Assembly (NCBI GenBank): GCA_902490365.1 | Contig: CABUDQ010000010.1 | Location: 1-52,098, forward strand | Length of the DNA stretch: 52,098 bases | DNA from: an uncultured Collinsella sp. | Lineage (GTDB): Bacteria; Actinomycetota; Coriobacteriia; Coriobacteriales; Coriobacteriaceae | Direction: 5' to 3' | Shown here: positions 8,803 through 16,416 of the stretch, one piece after another | How the letters are laid out: each line of letters opens with the position of its first letter | Numbering within the stretch: the stretch's first letter is position 1 | Position numbers and translations under genes: made by a program | The notes under the pieces: generated by a model | What the model saw: the letters and a program-made list of their open reading frames with translations, nothing else | The model's database searches: none | What the model was told of the DNA's origin: nothing

Positions 8803-9603
8803 ATGGGTATTAAAGCGTGTGCGGCTGGTTTTTGCTGTGCGGACGTCTATCAAAACATCGGCGTGTTCTATCCGACTGGTAATGGCATTGACTGGGGTAT
8901 CCATCTTGCACGATTGGGCGTTTCGGTATCCGCCGTGTCGGTTGTCGGCAAGGACGAGTACGGAGACAAGATGAGAGAGGCGCTGGCCGCCGAGGGGTTT
9001 GATATCTCTCATCTGCGGGTGGAGGATGGCGACACCTCGGTGATGCTCATGGCATTGAAAGACGGCGTCGATCGCGTGCATCTCGAGGCAATCGATGGCG
9101 TAATGGAGACATATCGTCCGAATGAAGATGACCGGGCGTTTATCCTAGAGCATGACATCATTCATACCGACCTGTTTGGCAATTGTTTGGACCTCCTGCC
9201 CGAGTGGCATAATGCGGGCAAGACGGTGGTTATGGACTTCTCGGTGTTCAGCCAAGATCCCGAATATGCCTGCGAGAATCATTTTCCCTACGTTGACTAC
9301 GCATTTATGTCGTTTGAAGATGACACTCCGGAGCTGCGGGACTGGGTACGTCACGCGCAGGAATTGGGGCCGCGCGTTGCGGTTGCCACGCTTGGCGAGA
9401 AGGGAAGCATTGCCTATGACGGTGAGCGCTTCTATGAGTGCGGGATCGTGCCGGCGGAGAAGGTCGTTAATACCGTGGGTGCCGGCGACTCGTATATCGC
9501 CGGGTTTACCAAGGGCGTGATCGATGGCCTTGATATTCCGGCGTGTATGAAGGCGGGCGCTGAGCTGTCGTCCCGAGTGATTGGTTCGTTTGAGCCGTAC
9601 TAG
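8803..9603 (+). CDS. Second FrlD-like PfkB-family kinase
   Basis: A 266-residue PfkB-family kinase related to the preceding one (CCADVYQNIG, NGIDWGIHLARLGV, DFSVFSQDP, TLGEKGSIAYDG, NTVGAGDSYIAGF with catalytic Asp). The substrate motif reads GNGIDW rather than GGNAVN, so it may phosphorylate a different Amadori sugar or an epimer. Start ATG 8803 has GGAGAAG at 8793-8799; the in-frame TTG at 8791 overlaps that SD. It is preceded by an intergenic hairpin, the only large gap inside the operon. Confidence 0.82.
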   Translation: MGIKACAAGFCCADVYQNIGVFYPTGNGIDWGIHLARLGVSVSAVSVVGKDEYGDKMREALAAEGFDISHLRVEDGDTSVMLMALKDGVDRVHLEAIDGVMETYRPNEDDRAFILEHDIIHTDLFGNCLDLLPEWHNAGKTVVMDFSVFSQDPEYACENHFPYVDYAFMSFEDDTPELRDWVRHAQELGPRVAVATLGEKGSIAYDGERFYECGIVPAEKVVNTVGAGDSYIAGFTKGVIDGLDIPACMKAGAELSSRVIGSFEPY

Positions 9604-9630
9604 GGTCAAATGCCTGGAAAGGAGTACGAA

Positions 9631-10491
9631 ATGGTTATCGACATGTTGGTCCATCCTATGCTCTACGGCGAGATCTGTACGCCGGGTGATGAGCCTGATG
9701 GATTCGGTTTTTGGTCACGAGAATTTGGTATGGGGCATATGGGCCCCATGGATTGGGATGAGCTTCAAGTCGAGATGGACGTCTGCGATGTGCAGAAGAG
9801 CGTGCTCATGCCGCTCGATGTAACCACGGCATGCGGAGGGCACTTTGGCACCAATGACCAGATTGCCATGCTGGTTGCCGCACATCCCGATCGTCTGTGG
9901 GGATTTGCGAGCGTAGACCCGCAGGTGAGCGGTGCCGCAGACGAATTGGAGCGCGCCTTTACCGAGTTGGGGGCAAAGGGGCTTTGCCTGCATCCTGCAA
10001 AGCAGGGTTTTGCCCCCGATGATGCTGTGGCCGAGCCGCTTTACGAACTGTGCGAGCGCTATAACAAGCCGGTGGTTTTCCATGCCGGTATGTCTTGGGA
10101 GCCGGGCGCAGAGCTCTCGCGCAGTAACCCGCTTGCATTTGAGCACACAATCGCAACGCATCCAAATGTGCGTTTTAGTTTGACCCATTTTGGCTGGCCC
10201 TGGGTGCGCGAGACCGTGGCGATGCTGCTCAAGTATCCCAACTGCTACGTGGACACCTCTATCACTTACATCGATTCGCCCGAGGAGATGATGCAGCGTC
10301 TTTTCACGGTCGATATGGGGCCGCTGTGGTATGAGCGCGCGCTATCGCACCAAGTGATGTTCGCCAGCAATACGCCGCGCTTCCGTGCATTCAAACTCAA
10401 GCGGGCGCTCGATACCGTGCCCATGCGCGATGATGCGCGAGAAAGGCTCTACTGGGGTAATGCCCTGCGTTTTCTTGAAGGGGATGAGTGA
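9631..10491 (+). CDS. Amidohydrolase 2 (COG2159-type) family protein
   Basis: A 286-residue metal-dependent-hydrolase-like TIM barrel of the amidohydro-2 family. Recognisable blocks are DMLVHPML at the N-terminus, GFASVDPQ, GAKGLCLHPAKQGF, VVFHAGMSW, FSLTHFGWPWV and the final YWGNALRFL. The N-terminal metal pair is reduced to one His, and the usual GSDxP motif reads ASNTP, with Asn for the catalytic Asp. Function may therefore differ from the hydrolase or decarboxylase norm. Start ATG 9631 has AAAGGAG at 9618-9624. It overlaps the next gene's start region. Confidence 0.78.
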   Translation: MVIDMLVHPMLYGEICTPGDEPDGFGFWSREFGMGHMGPMDWDELQVEMDVCDVQKSVLMPLDVTTACGGHFGTNDQIAMLVAAHPDRLWGFASVDPQVSGAADELERAFTELGAKGLCLHPAKQGFAPDDAVAEPLYELCERYNKPVVFHAGMSWEPGAELSRSNPLAFEHTIATHPNVRFSLTHFGWPWVRETVAMLLKYPNCYVDTSITYIDSPEEMMQRLFTVDMGPLWYERALSHQVMFASNTPRFRAFKLKRALDTVPMRDDARERLYWGNALRFLEGDE

Positions 10492-10493
10492 AC

Positions 10494-10922
10494 ATGGTGA
10501 CGCTCGAGACATTGAGCTATCTATCGACTGCTCCGGACCAGTTCATCGATATTACCGAGGACGTGCACGCTGCCATCGAACGCAGCTCGGTGACCAATGG
10601 CTTGGCGGCGATTATTTTGTCGCATACGACCTGCGGAATCGTGGTAAACGAGGGGCTGCCCTGCGTGGAGACGGATCTTATGGAGACGCTTGATCGCATC
10701 GCCCCACTCGATGCCCCCTATGCGCATGCACACTTCCTGCCGAGCTACGGAGCCACCGGTAACAACTCCTGTGGGCATATCAAGAGCATGATTTGTGGAA
10801 ACAGTTGCTTCTTTCCCGTCCAAGATGGCCACATCGTGTGCGGAAGTGCCCAGAACATCTATCTTGCGGAGTTTGACGGTCCGCAGAAGCGAAAAGTGTA
10901 CGTCGAGGTGCTGGGGGAGTAA
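10494..10922 (+). CDS. YjbQ/UPF0047-family protein
   Basis: A small 142-residue protein of the YjbQ (UPF0047) family, recognisable by SHTTCGIVVNE, the YAHAHFLPSYGATGNNSCGHIKS block with conserved His and Asn, and SAQNIYLAEFDGPQKRKV at the end. E. coli YjbQ has thiamine-phosphate-synthase activity in vitro, but the physiological role of the family is unclear. Finding it inside a sugar-amine operon suggests a catabolic or damage-control role. GTG 10488 is an alternative start overlapping the previous stop; ATG 10494 is preferred. Confidence 0.85.
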   Translation: MVTLETLSYLSTAPDQFIDITEDVHAAIERSSVTNGLAAIILSHTTCGIVVNEGLPCVETDLMETLDRIAPLDAPYAHAHFLPSYGATGNNSCGHIKSMICGNSCFFPVQDGHIVCGSAQNIYLAEFDGPQKRKVYVEVLGE

Positions 10923-10955
10923 CGTCCCTGCAATAACCCTATGAAGGAGCACGTT

Positions 10956-11765
10956 ATGTCGTTTCTAACTTCGATGTTCAAGAACGAAAAGCCGGTTATC
11001 GGAATGCTGCACCTGCGTCCTCTGCCGGGCGATCCGCTGTATTACCCGGGCGGAAGCGTATCGCAGGTCGTGGAAGCCGCCAAGCGCGATCTCGAGGCGT
11101 TGCAGCAGGGCGGTGTCGATGGCATTTTGATTACCAATGAGCTCTCGATGCCCTATGAGCAGCATGTTTCTCCCTCAACCCTTGCATCGATGGGCTATGT
11201 AATCGGGGCTCTGTCCCATGATCTGTCGACTCCTTGGGGAGCTGAGGCAATTTACGATGGTGATGCCACAATCGAGCTGTGCGCTGCCGTCGACGCGCAG
11301 TTCACGCGCTGCAATTTTTGCGGTGCCTGGGCCGGTGATCTCGGGCTGATTAACCGAGATTTCGCTCACACCATGCGTCGCAAGGCGGCGCTGCGCTTGG
11401 ACGACCTCAAGCTTTTTCACTTCATCACGAGCGAGGGCGAGGTTTATCTCAACGACCGCACGACCGCGGACATTGCCGATTCACTTCTCTTTAATTGCCT
11501 ACCGGATGCGATGGTCATCGGCGGTTCGGCTGCCGGTCGTGGCGCTTCGGGCGAGCTTGCCGACGAGGTCCGCGAGCGTGTTGGCGAAGTGCCCGTGGTA
11601 TGTGGCACCGGTTGTCGCGAAAATACCGTGGCTGACGTATTTGCTCACTACGATGGCGCGTTTGTCGGCACGTGCTTAAAGCGCGACGGAAAGCTGGATG
11701 CCCCGATTGATGTTGAGCGGGTGGTTCGTTTTATGGCTGCCGCTCGTACGGCGCGAGGGGAGTAG
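10956..11765 (+). CDS. BtpA-family protein (SgcQ-like TIM barrel)
   Basis: A 269-residue protein of the BtpA family, seen in the opening PVIGMLHLRPLPGDPLY, GGVDGILITNE, FCGAWAGDLG and VIGGSAAGRGA, and VPVVCGTGCRENTV near the end. BtpA was named for photosystem I assembly, but heterotroph members such as E. coli SgcQ sit in sugar operons and are predicted sugar-processing TIM barrels. Here it lies between YjbQ and an FGGY kinase in a catabolic operon, which supports an enzymatic sugar role. ATG 10956 follows AAGGAG at 10944-10949. Confidence 0.85.
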   Translation: MSFLTSMFKNEKPVIGMLHLRPLPGDPLYYPGGSVSQVVEAAKRDLEALQQGGVDGILITNELSMPYEQHVSPSTLASMGYVIGALSHDLSTPWGAEAIYDGDATIELCAAVDAQFTRCNFCGAWAGDLGLINRDFAHTMRRKAALRLDDLKLFHFITSEGEVYLNDRTTADIADSLLFNCLPDAMVIGGSAAGRGASGELADEVRERVGEVPVVCGTGCRENTVADVFAHYDGAFVGTCLKRDGKLDAPIDVERVVRFMAAARTARGE

Positions 11766-11771
11766 GCACCT

Positions 11772-13289
11772 ATGGCGCTCTATCTGGGTATTGATATTGG
11801 GACAAGCGCCTCTAAAGGCGTTTTAATCGATGATCGATGCAACATCGTTTGCCAAGCCTCTTGTGGACATGAGACGGACAACCCGTGTGATGGATGGTAC
11901 CAGCATGATGCTGAGGCAGTTTGGTGGGGCGATTTTTGCCGCTTGTCGCGCGAGCTGGTGATGCTATCGGGGGTTAACGCGGCGCAGATCGGATGCGTGG
12001 GCCTTTCCGCATTGGGTTGCGACTGTGTGCCGGTCGATACCGAGTGCAACGCGCTGGCGCCCGCGATTTTGTATGGAGTCGATGCACGTTCGAAGCCGCA
12101 GATTGACGAGCTCCTTTCCGAATATGGGTCAGGTCGCGCACGCGAACTTTTCGGGCACGATCCCTGCTCATCAGATATTGCTCCTAAGATCTTATGGTTT
12201 AAGGAGAATATGCCCGAGGTGCACGAACGTGCCGCGAAGTTCCTGACGGCCTCATCGTTTCTATGCGCAAAGTTGACGGGGCGTTTTACGGTGGACCGTT
12301 ACTTGGCGGAGGATTTTCTTCCCCTATACGACCGCTACACTTGGAGGGTTGATGCTCGGGAATGTGCTCGTTTCTGCCGGCCTGACCAGATGGCGGAGGT
12401 AATGTCGGCTACCGATATTGCCGGGGCGATTACGCAGCGCGCGGCTGAGGCGACAGGGCTCGCGGCAGGGACACCTGTCTTAGTGGGAACGGGCGACTCT
12501 GGTGCCGAGGCCATTTCGACGGGTGTATTTCGTCCCGGCGATATGATGGTTCAGTTGGGGAGCACGGCGTATTTCATCTACCTAGCTGATCATATGGTCG
12601 ATGATGCCCGCCTGTGGCCAGGGACGTTTATCATTCCCGGAACTTACGGGATCTGCGCGGGGACCAATACGGCGGGTGCACTCACATCGTGGCTGCGCCA
12701 AGAGCTGTATCGCGACGCCGTGGAGGCCGAGGGCCACGGTGGCCCCGATGCATATTCGGTCATGGCGCATGATGCCGCCGATGTGGCGCCGGGTGCCGAT
12801 GGGCTCCTGTGCCTGCCGTACTTTGCGGGGGAGCGTACTCCGCTCAACGATCCCGAGGCACGTGGCGTCTTCTTTGGCCTGACCGGAAGGCATACGCGAG
12901 CCCATATGGTTCGCGCCGCCTTGGAAGGCGTCGCGTATACCGTTGCATCCCATGTCGACATTATCGAGCGAGAGCATGGACTGCCAATTGGGCGCATTAT
13001 GCTTGTCGGAGGTGGAACCAAGAATCCAGTTTGGATGCAGGCTATCGCCGACGTATGCGGGCGCGAGGTCTCGGTTGCCAAGGTTACGGTGGGCGCATGC
13101 TTCGGTGATGCCATCATGGCAGCTCTCGCAGGTGGCGCCTATGCATCATGGGATGAACTCGCCCAAGTCCTTGGCGTTGCACAAACAATCGTGCCCGATA
13201 TGGATGCCCACGAGCTATATGCGTCGCGTCGTCATATCTTTGACGAATTGTATGCACGTAACCGTGATCTCATGCACGAATTGGTGTAA
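11772..13289 (+). CDS. FGGY-family carbohydrate kinase (xylulokinase-like)
   Basis: A 505-residue FGGY kinase. The N-terminal LGIDIGTSASKGVLID is the phosphate-1 motif, VGTGDSGAEAISTGV the adenosine/phosphate-2 region, and LVGGGTKNPVWMQAIADV the C-terminal signature near residue 410. Length and motifs fit xylulokinase relatives, although the phosphorylated sugar could be another ketose or polyol. It starts 6 nt after the BtpA stop and closes the operon; a terminator follows at 13311. In this context it probably phosphorylates a free sugar released by the pathway. Confidence 0.88.
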   Translation: MALYLGIDIGTSASKGVLIDDRCNIVCQASCGHETDNPCDGWYQHDAEAVWWGDFCRLSRELVMLSGVNAAQIGCVGLSALGCDCVPVDTECNALAPAILYGVDARSKPQIDELLSEYGSGRARELFGHDPCSSDIAPKILWFKENMPEVHERAAKFLTASSFLCAKLTGRFTVDRYLAEDFLPLYDRYTWRVDARECARFCRPDQMAEVMSATDIAGAITQRAAEATGLAAGTPVLVGTGDSGAEAISTGVFRPGDMMVQLGSTAYFIYLADHMVDDARLWPGTFIIPGTYGICAGTNTAGALTSWLRQELYRDAVEAEGHGGPDAYSVMAHDAADVAPGADGLLCLPYFAGERTPLNDPEARGVFFGLTGRHTRAHMVRAALEGVAYTVASHVDIIEREHGLPIGRIMLVGGGTKNPVWMQAIADVCGREVSVAKVTVGACFGDAIMAALAGGAYASWDELAQVLGVAQTIVPDMDAHELYASRRHIFDELYARNRDLMHELV

Positions 13290-13310
13290 TGCTGCCGAAT
13301 TGTACTGCCT

Positions 13311-13357
13311 GCCAATAGGGACTGCGTTGTGCGATTCGCATGTCCCTTGGCATTTTT
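13311..13357 (+). terminator. Terminator of the catabolic operon
   Basis: GCCAATAGGGAC (13311-13322) pairs with GTCCCTTGGC (13342-13351) with a two-base bulge. TGCG/CGCA can pair inside the loop, and five T residues follow. It sits between the operon and the convergent tatD gene. Confidence 0.8.
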
Positions 13358-13368
13358 GCCCACAGGGG

Positions 13369-14151
13369 TTAGCGAAGGTCAAAAACAGAGTGCGCATTTG
13401 CTAAAACTACCGACTCGATGCGCTTTGCGTCACAGTTTTTGAGTGAGGCAATGTGCATCGAGGTCCTTGCGAGCGATCTGATGAGCGATTGCACACTTGT
13501 TTCTGTGTTTGGTTCGGCCGGCGCATCGGTCTCGAGCAGTAGACGGTCGAGTGGAATCTGTCGGGCATATTCGCGACCGCGCTTGGTGGCGAGCATACGC
13601 TCGTTCACGGAAAAATAGCAGCCTGCGTTTCGCGCACGGACGAACTCGTTCGAGGTACCGCTAAACCAGTGAAAGATGACGGCGGGGGAGTTGGGGCTTG
13701 GGGTGAGCAATCCATATGACTCAAGGGCGTCCAGTACGGTTCCTGCCGAACGAACAGCGTGAATTGATATCACGCGCCCGGCAAGAGGGTGCTGCACGAG
13801 TGCATCGCAGAGCCGGTCAAATGCCTGTACTTGTAGCGACTCGCTTCCGGCAAAACGAGCGGAAAAGTCGAGCCCGACCTCGCCGATCAAGCGTTCTTGT
13901 GCAGCGACTTCGCAAAGCAGATTGATTTCAGCGTTGCCACATCGTCCGTCGGCGAGCCACCAGGGATGGAGGCCGATGCCGGCAAAGATATTTGAACGGC
14001 CGCAGGCGCGCTTCTTGGCGCGTGCAAAGTCGTGCGGATCGACGCCGCAGTCAAATAGAATCAGGCCCAGCGCCGTTGCCTCATCGGCAACGGCGTCCGG
14101 GTGAGCCATTAGATCAAGATGGCAGTGTGCATCAAATAACCGGGGCTCCAT
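13369..14151 (-). CDS. tatD: TatD-family metal-dependent hydrolase/DNase
   Basis: A 260-residue TatD-family TIM barrel. Metal ligands are visible in order: FDAHCHLDL, GLHPWW, GEVGLDFSARF (Glu), SIHAV, FHWFSG and LLLETDAP (Asp). TatD proteins are Mg-dependent 3'-5' exonucleases involved in DNA repair or tRNA quality control. It is encoded 14 bp downstream of the TcdA-like gene on the same strand and is probably co-transcribed with it. Confidence 0.9.
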   Translation of the reverse strand: MEPRLFDAHCHLDLMAHPDAVADEATALGLILFDCGVDPHDFARAKKRACGRSNIFAGIGLHPWWLADGRCGNAEINLLCEVAAQERLIGEVGLDFSARFAGSESLQVQAFDRLCDALVQHPLAGRVISIHAVRSAGTVLDALESYGLLTPSPNSPAVIFHWFSGTSNEFVRARNAGCYFSVNERMLATKRGREYARQIPLDRLLLETDAPAEPNTETSVQSLIRSLARTSMHIASLKNCDAKRIESVVLANAHSVFDLR

Positions 14152-14165
14152 CTCGGCGCGCTCCG

Positions 14166-14957
14166 CTAGTCTAGGCGCTGGCCATCGGCGCGCACGCGCT
14201 CGGTGCCGCGGCCACTGATCTGACGGATAACCTCGCCGGCGATCATCTGGCCCATGATGGGCGGCATAAAGCTGGCGGTTCCCAGCTCGGTGCGCTCGTG
14301 GATGTTGGAAGGATCGCGGGGCTGTGTCTTAACCGATTCCTCGCAGCTAAACAGTACGTGTAGGCTCTTGATTCCGCGCTTCTTACATTCTTTGCGCATA
14401 ATGCGGCTCATGGGGTCACGTACCGTATCGAAGATGTCGGCAAAGCGGAGGCACTCGGGATGGAGTTTGTTGGCCCCGCCCATGGAGCTAACCAAACGGA
14501 TGTCATGGTCCTGAGCATATTTGGCAATGGTGAGCTTGGCCGAGATGGTGTCGATGGCGTCGACGACGTAGTCGAGCTTGCCACCCGTCTGCTCCAAAAC
14601 GCCCGCGAAGAACTCGTCGATGTTGTCGCTCAGCAGGTATTCGGTGCGCTTGATAACGCTGGCGGCGGGATTGATGTCGTGGATCATGGCTTCCATCACG
14701 TCAACCTTGCGCTTGCCGACGGTGCTGTGAAAGGCGATGGCCTGTCGATTGATGTTGCTGGGCGCGACGATATCCTTGTCCAGAATCACAAAATGACCGA
14801 TGCCGCCGCGGACAAGTGCCTCGCAGCAGTTGGAGCCCACGCCTCCGCAGCCGAGCACCAGCACCGTGGCGTTGGCGAGTCTATCGAGTGCCTCACGGCC
14901 CATGATGATCTCGAGTTTGGTGTCGCGTGTCTCGACGAGAGCGGCGGTTTCGGTCAT
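14166..14957 (-). CDS. tcdA: ThiF/E1-like tRNA threonylcarbamoyladenosine dehydratase
   Basis: A 263-residue E1-like adenylating enzyme of the TcdA (CsdL/YgdL) family. The nucleotide-binding VLGCGGVGSNCCEALVRGGIG, DKDIVAPSNINRQ with its Arg finger, and DAIDTISAKLTI are present. TcdA cyclises t6A37 in tRNA to ct6A using ATP. ATG at 14957 is preferred because GGAGG lies six bases before it; the ATG at 14963 directly abuts GGAGG. TatD follows downstream. Confidence 0.88.
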   Translation of the reverse strand: MTETAALVETRDTKLEIIMGREALDRLANATVLVLGCGGVGSNCCEALVRGGIGHFVILDKDIVAPSNINRQAIAFHSTVGKRKVDVMEAMIHDINPAASVIKRTEYLLSDNIDEFFAGVLEQTGGKLDYVVDAIDTISAKLTIAKYAQDHDIRLVSSMGGANKLHPECLRFADIFDTVRDPMSRIMRKECKKRGIKSLHVLFSCEESVKTQPRDPSNIHERTELGTASFMPPIMGQMIAGEVIRQISGRGTERVRADGQRLD

Positions 14958-15044
14958 AGACATCCTCCGATGGGGAAGCGAATCGTGTTTTAGCTATCAC
15001 CATTATAGGTATTATCGCGATTCCATTTGAGCCCTAGGGGCTTG

Positions 15045-15073
15045 TTGAAATGAGGCGGTGATTCGCATAAGAT
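15045..15073 (+). promoter_or_regulatory. Predicted promoter of an orphan RNA
   Basis: TTGAAA (15045-15050), exactly 17 nt, then TAAGAT (15068-15073). Transcription would begin near 15080 and meet a strong terminator about 95 nt later, without an intervening gene. Confidence 0.6.
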
Positions 15074-15079
15074 GAAGCA

Positions 15080-15174
15080 GATGGCACCCGTTGCCGCGGG
15101 TTAGCCAACTCCGAAACACGTTTATGGCGTGAGAAGTGGCCGTCTTCGCATTACGCGGAGGCGGCTATTTTTTT
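15080..15174 (+). ncRNA. Candidate structured small RNA or terminating leader
   Basis: About 95 nt lie between a good promoter and a strong terminator. A hairpin GGC-ACCCG...CGGGT-TA-GCC (about 15083-15106) is followed by CACG...CGTG (about 15117-15131) and then the terminator. No ORF with an SD is present. I could not match it to a known riboswitch, 4.5S or 6S consensus. It could be an independent sRNA or a leader that attenuates the arsR-sdpI genes. Confidence 0.45.
15139..15174 (+). terminator. Strong terminator of the orphan RNA
   Basis: GCCGTCTTCGC (15139-15149) pairs with GCGGAGGCGGC (15155-15165), allowing G-U pairs, with a 5-nt loop. Seven consecutive T residues (15168-15174) follow shortly after. 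Confidence 0.85.
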
Positions 15175-15184
15175 GAGTACAAGA

Positions 15185-15222
15185 TTAGATAGTTAGACAA
15201 ACATCTAAATATCGAGTATGGT
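15185..15222 (+). promoter_or_regulatory. arsR-sdpI promoter with candidate operator
   Basis: TAGACA (15194-15199), 17 nt, TATGGT (15217-15222). An inverted repeat TTAGAT (15185-15190) and ATCTAA (15203-15208) overlaps the -35 region, the position expected for autorepression by an ArsR-type protein. Confidence 0.55.
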
Positions 15223-15256
15223 GTGCGCGTCATGAGGGGTGCTGAGAGGAGGTCCT

Positions 15257-15535
15257 ATGCCGGGAGAGGGTTTTAAGGCGCTTGCCGATCCAACGCGACG
15301 GCGCATTTTGGAGTTGCTGCGCGAGGGCAATTGTACGGCCGGGGAGCTTGCCGAGCATTTTGACATCAGCAAGCCGTCATTGAGCCATCATTTGGCGACG
15401 CTCAAAAACGCCGGGCTGGTGACCGACGAGCGCCATGGCCAAAACATCGTTTACAGCTTAAACACCACCGTCATGCAGGACTTGATTGGCTGGTTTATGG
15501 GCTTTACAAACACGGAAGGTGATAAGGATGAATAA
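15257..15535 (+). CDS. ArsR-family regulator (SdpR-like)
   Basis: A 92-residue winged-helix repressor: ALADPTRRRILELLREGNCTA, then recognition helix AEHFDISKPSLSHHLATLKNAGLV, then DERHGQNIVYSL wing. No Cys metal-binding pair of the arsenic type is seen, which fits SdpR-like members. Start ATG 15257 has AGAGGAGG at 15245-15252; the upstream in-frame GTG is less likely. Its stop overlaps the start of the SdpI-like gene, so the two are translationally coupled, as in the B. subtilis sdpR-sdpI immunity pair. Confidence 0.9.
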   Translation: MPGEGFKALADPTRRRILELLREGNCTAGELAEHFDISKPSLSHHLATLKNAGLVTDERHGQNIVYSLNTTVMQDLIGWFMGFTNTEGDKDE

Positions 15536-16232
15536 CGAAAACAAGGGCATTCACCCCACGGGGGTATCGTCGCGCGTGTGGATTGCGCTGGTCGTTCTGT
15601 GCGTCGCCAATGTCGTAGCGCACCTCATGGTGATGCCGAGCTTGCCTGCACAGATTCCCACGCACTGGGGCGCGAACGGCGCCGTCGATGGTTGGGGTCC
15701 TAGCTGGATGGCCTCCGCGCTCGGCGTGCTGCCTCTGGCGCTTCTCGCAATGTTCTGCGTGGTGCCGCGCATCGATCCCAAAGGTGAGGCATATCGAACC
15801 TCGGGCAAGTTCTATCAGGGCTTCGTAATCGCCTTCACCTTGTTCATGTGCGCCATAAGCTGGCTGGGAGAGCTTACGGTCTGGGGCGTGGTGCCGGCGG
15901 TCGGTTCGGTCAACGTGCTGATTTCCGGTGCTATCGGTTTGCTGTTCATCGGCGTAGGCAACTACTTGCCGCGTGTGAAGCAGAACTATACGCTCGGTAT
16001 CAAGACGCCTTGGGCGCTTGCCGATCCCGAGAACTGGCGCCGTACGCAGCGTTTTGGCGGCGCCTGCTTTATGGTGCTGGGTATTGGCCTGATTGTGATG
16101 GGCGTGGCAGGTGCGGTGCTTTCGAGTGAAGTCGTTGCCGCGGTGATTGCGGTTCTGGCGTTTGGTTCAGCCGGAGCTGCCTACGTCTATTCGTATCTGC
16201 TGTGGCGTAAATCGCAGCGAGCCGTTCGCTAA
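15528..16232 (+). CDS. SdpI-family membrane protein (DUF1648 domain)
   Basis: A 234-residue membrane protein with about six hydrophobic segments. The N-terminal DUF1648 region carries LPAQIPTHWGANGAVDGWG. The C-terminal SdpI domain carries GNYLPRVKQNYTLGIKTPWALADPENW. SdpI in B. subtilis gives immunity to the SdpC toxin and sequesters SdpR at the membrane. The overlap with the upstream ArsR gene (start at 15528, before the ArsR stop) strongly suggests the same signalling arrangement. No SdpC-like toxin gene is visible nearby. A terminator follows. Confidence 0.88.
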   Translation: MNNENKGIHPTGVSSRVWIALVVLCVANVVAHLMVMPSLPAQIPTHWGANGAVDGWGPSWMASALGVLPLALLAMFCVVPRIDPKGEAYRTSGKFYQGFVIAFTLFMCAISWLGELTVWGVVPAVGSVNVLISGAIGLLFIGVGNYLPRVKQNYTLGIKTPWALADPENWRRTQRFGGACFMVLGIGLIVMGVAGAVLSSEVVAAVIAVLAFGSAGAAYVYSYLLWRKSQRAVR

Positions 16233-16297
16233 GGTTGCGGAAAACTAGCGTACGCAGTTCATAGTATGTTCTGGGGGACTTTTCCCAGGTAGTATTA

Positions 16298-16326
16298 GGG
16301 GGTGTGGGCAACCATGCCCCTTTTTC
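16298..16326 (+). terminator. Rho-independent terminator after sdpI-like gene
   Basis: GGGG-TGTGG pairs with CCATG-CCCC around a CAA-type loop, followed by TTTTT. A smaller CTGGG/CCCAG hairpin (16271-16288) precedes it. Confidence 0.75.
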
Positions 16327-16416
16327 GTTAAGTTTCAGAGCTGGTTTCCTCATTTCGTTTCCACTAAAGCGAATCAAGAATAGGGAAACAGCAGGTAGAA
16401 AGGATAAAACAGGCAT

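Noticed and set aside
15080..15174. Assignment of the orphan RNA as 4.5S SRP RNA or a known riboswitch
   Set aside because: The conserved SRP GGAAG/AGCAGCC core is absent, and no TPP, cobalamin, fluoride or SAM consensus could be matched by eye.
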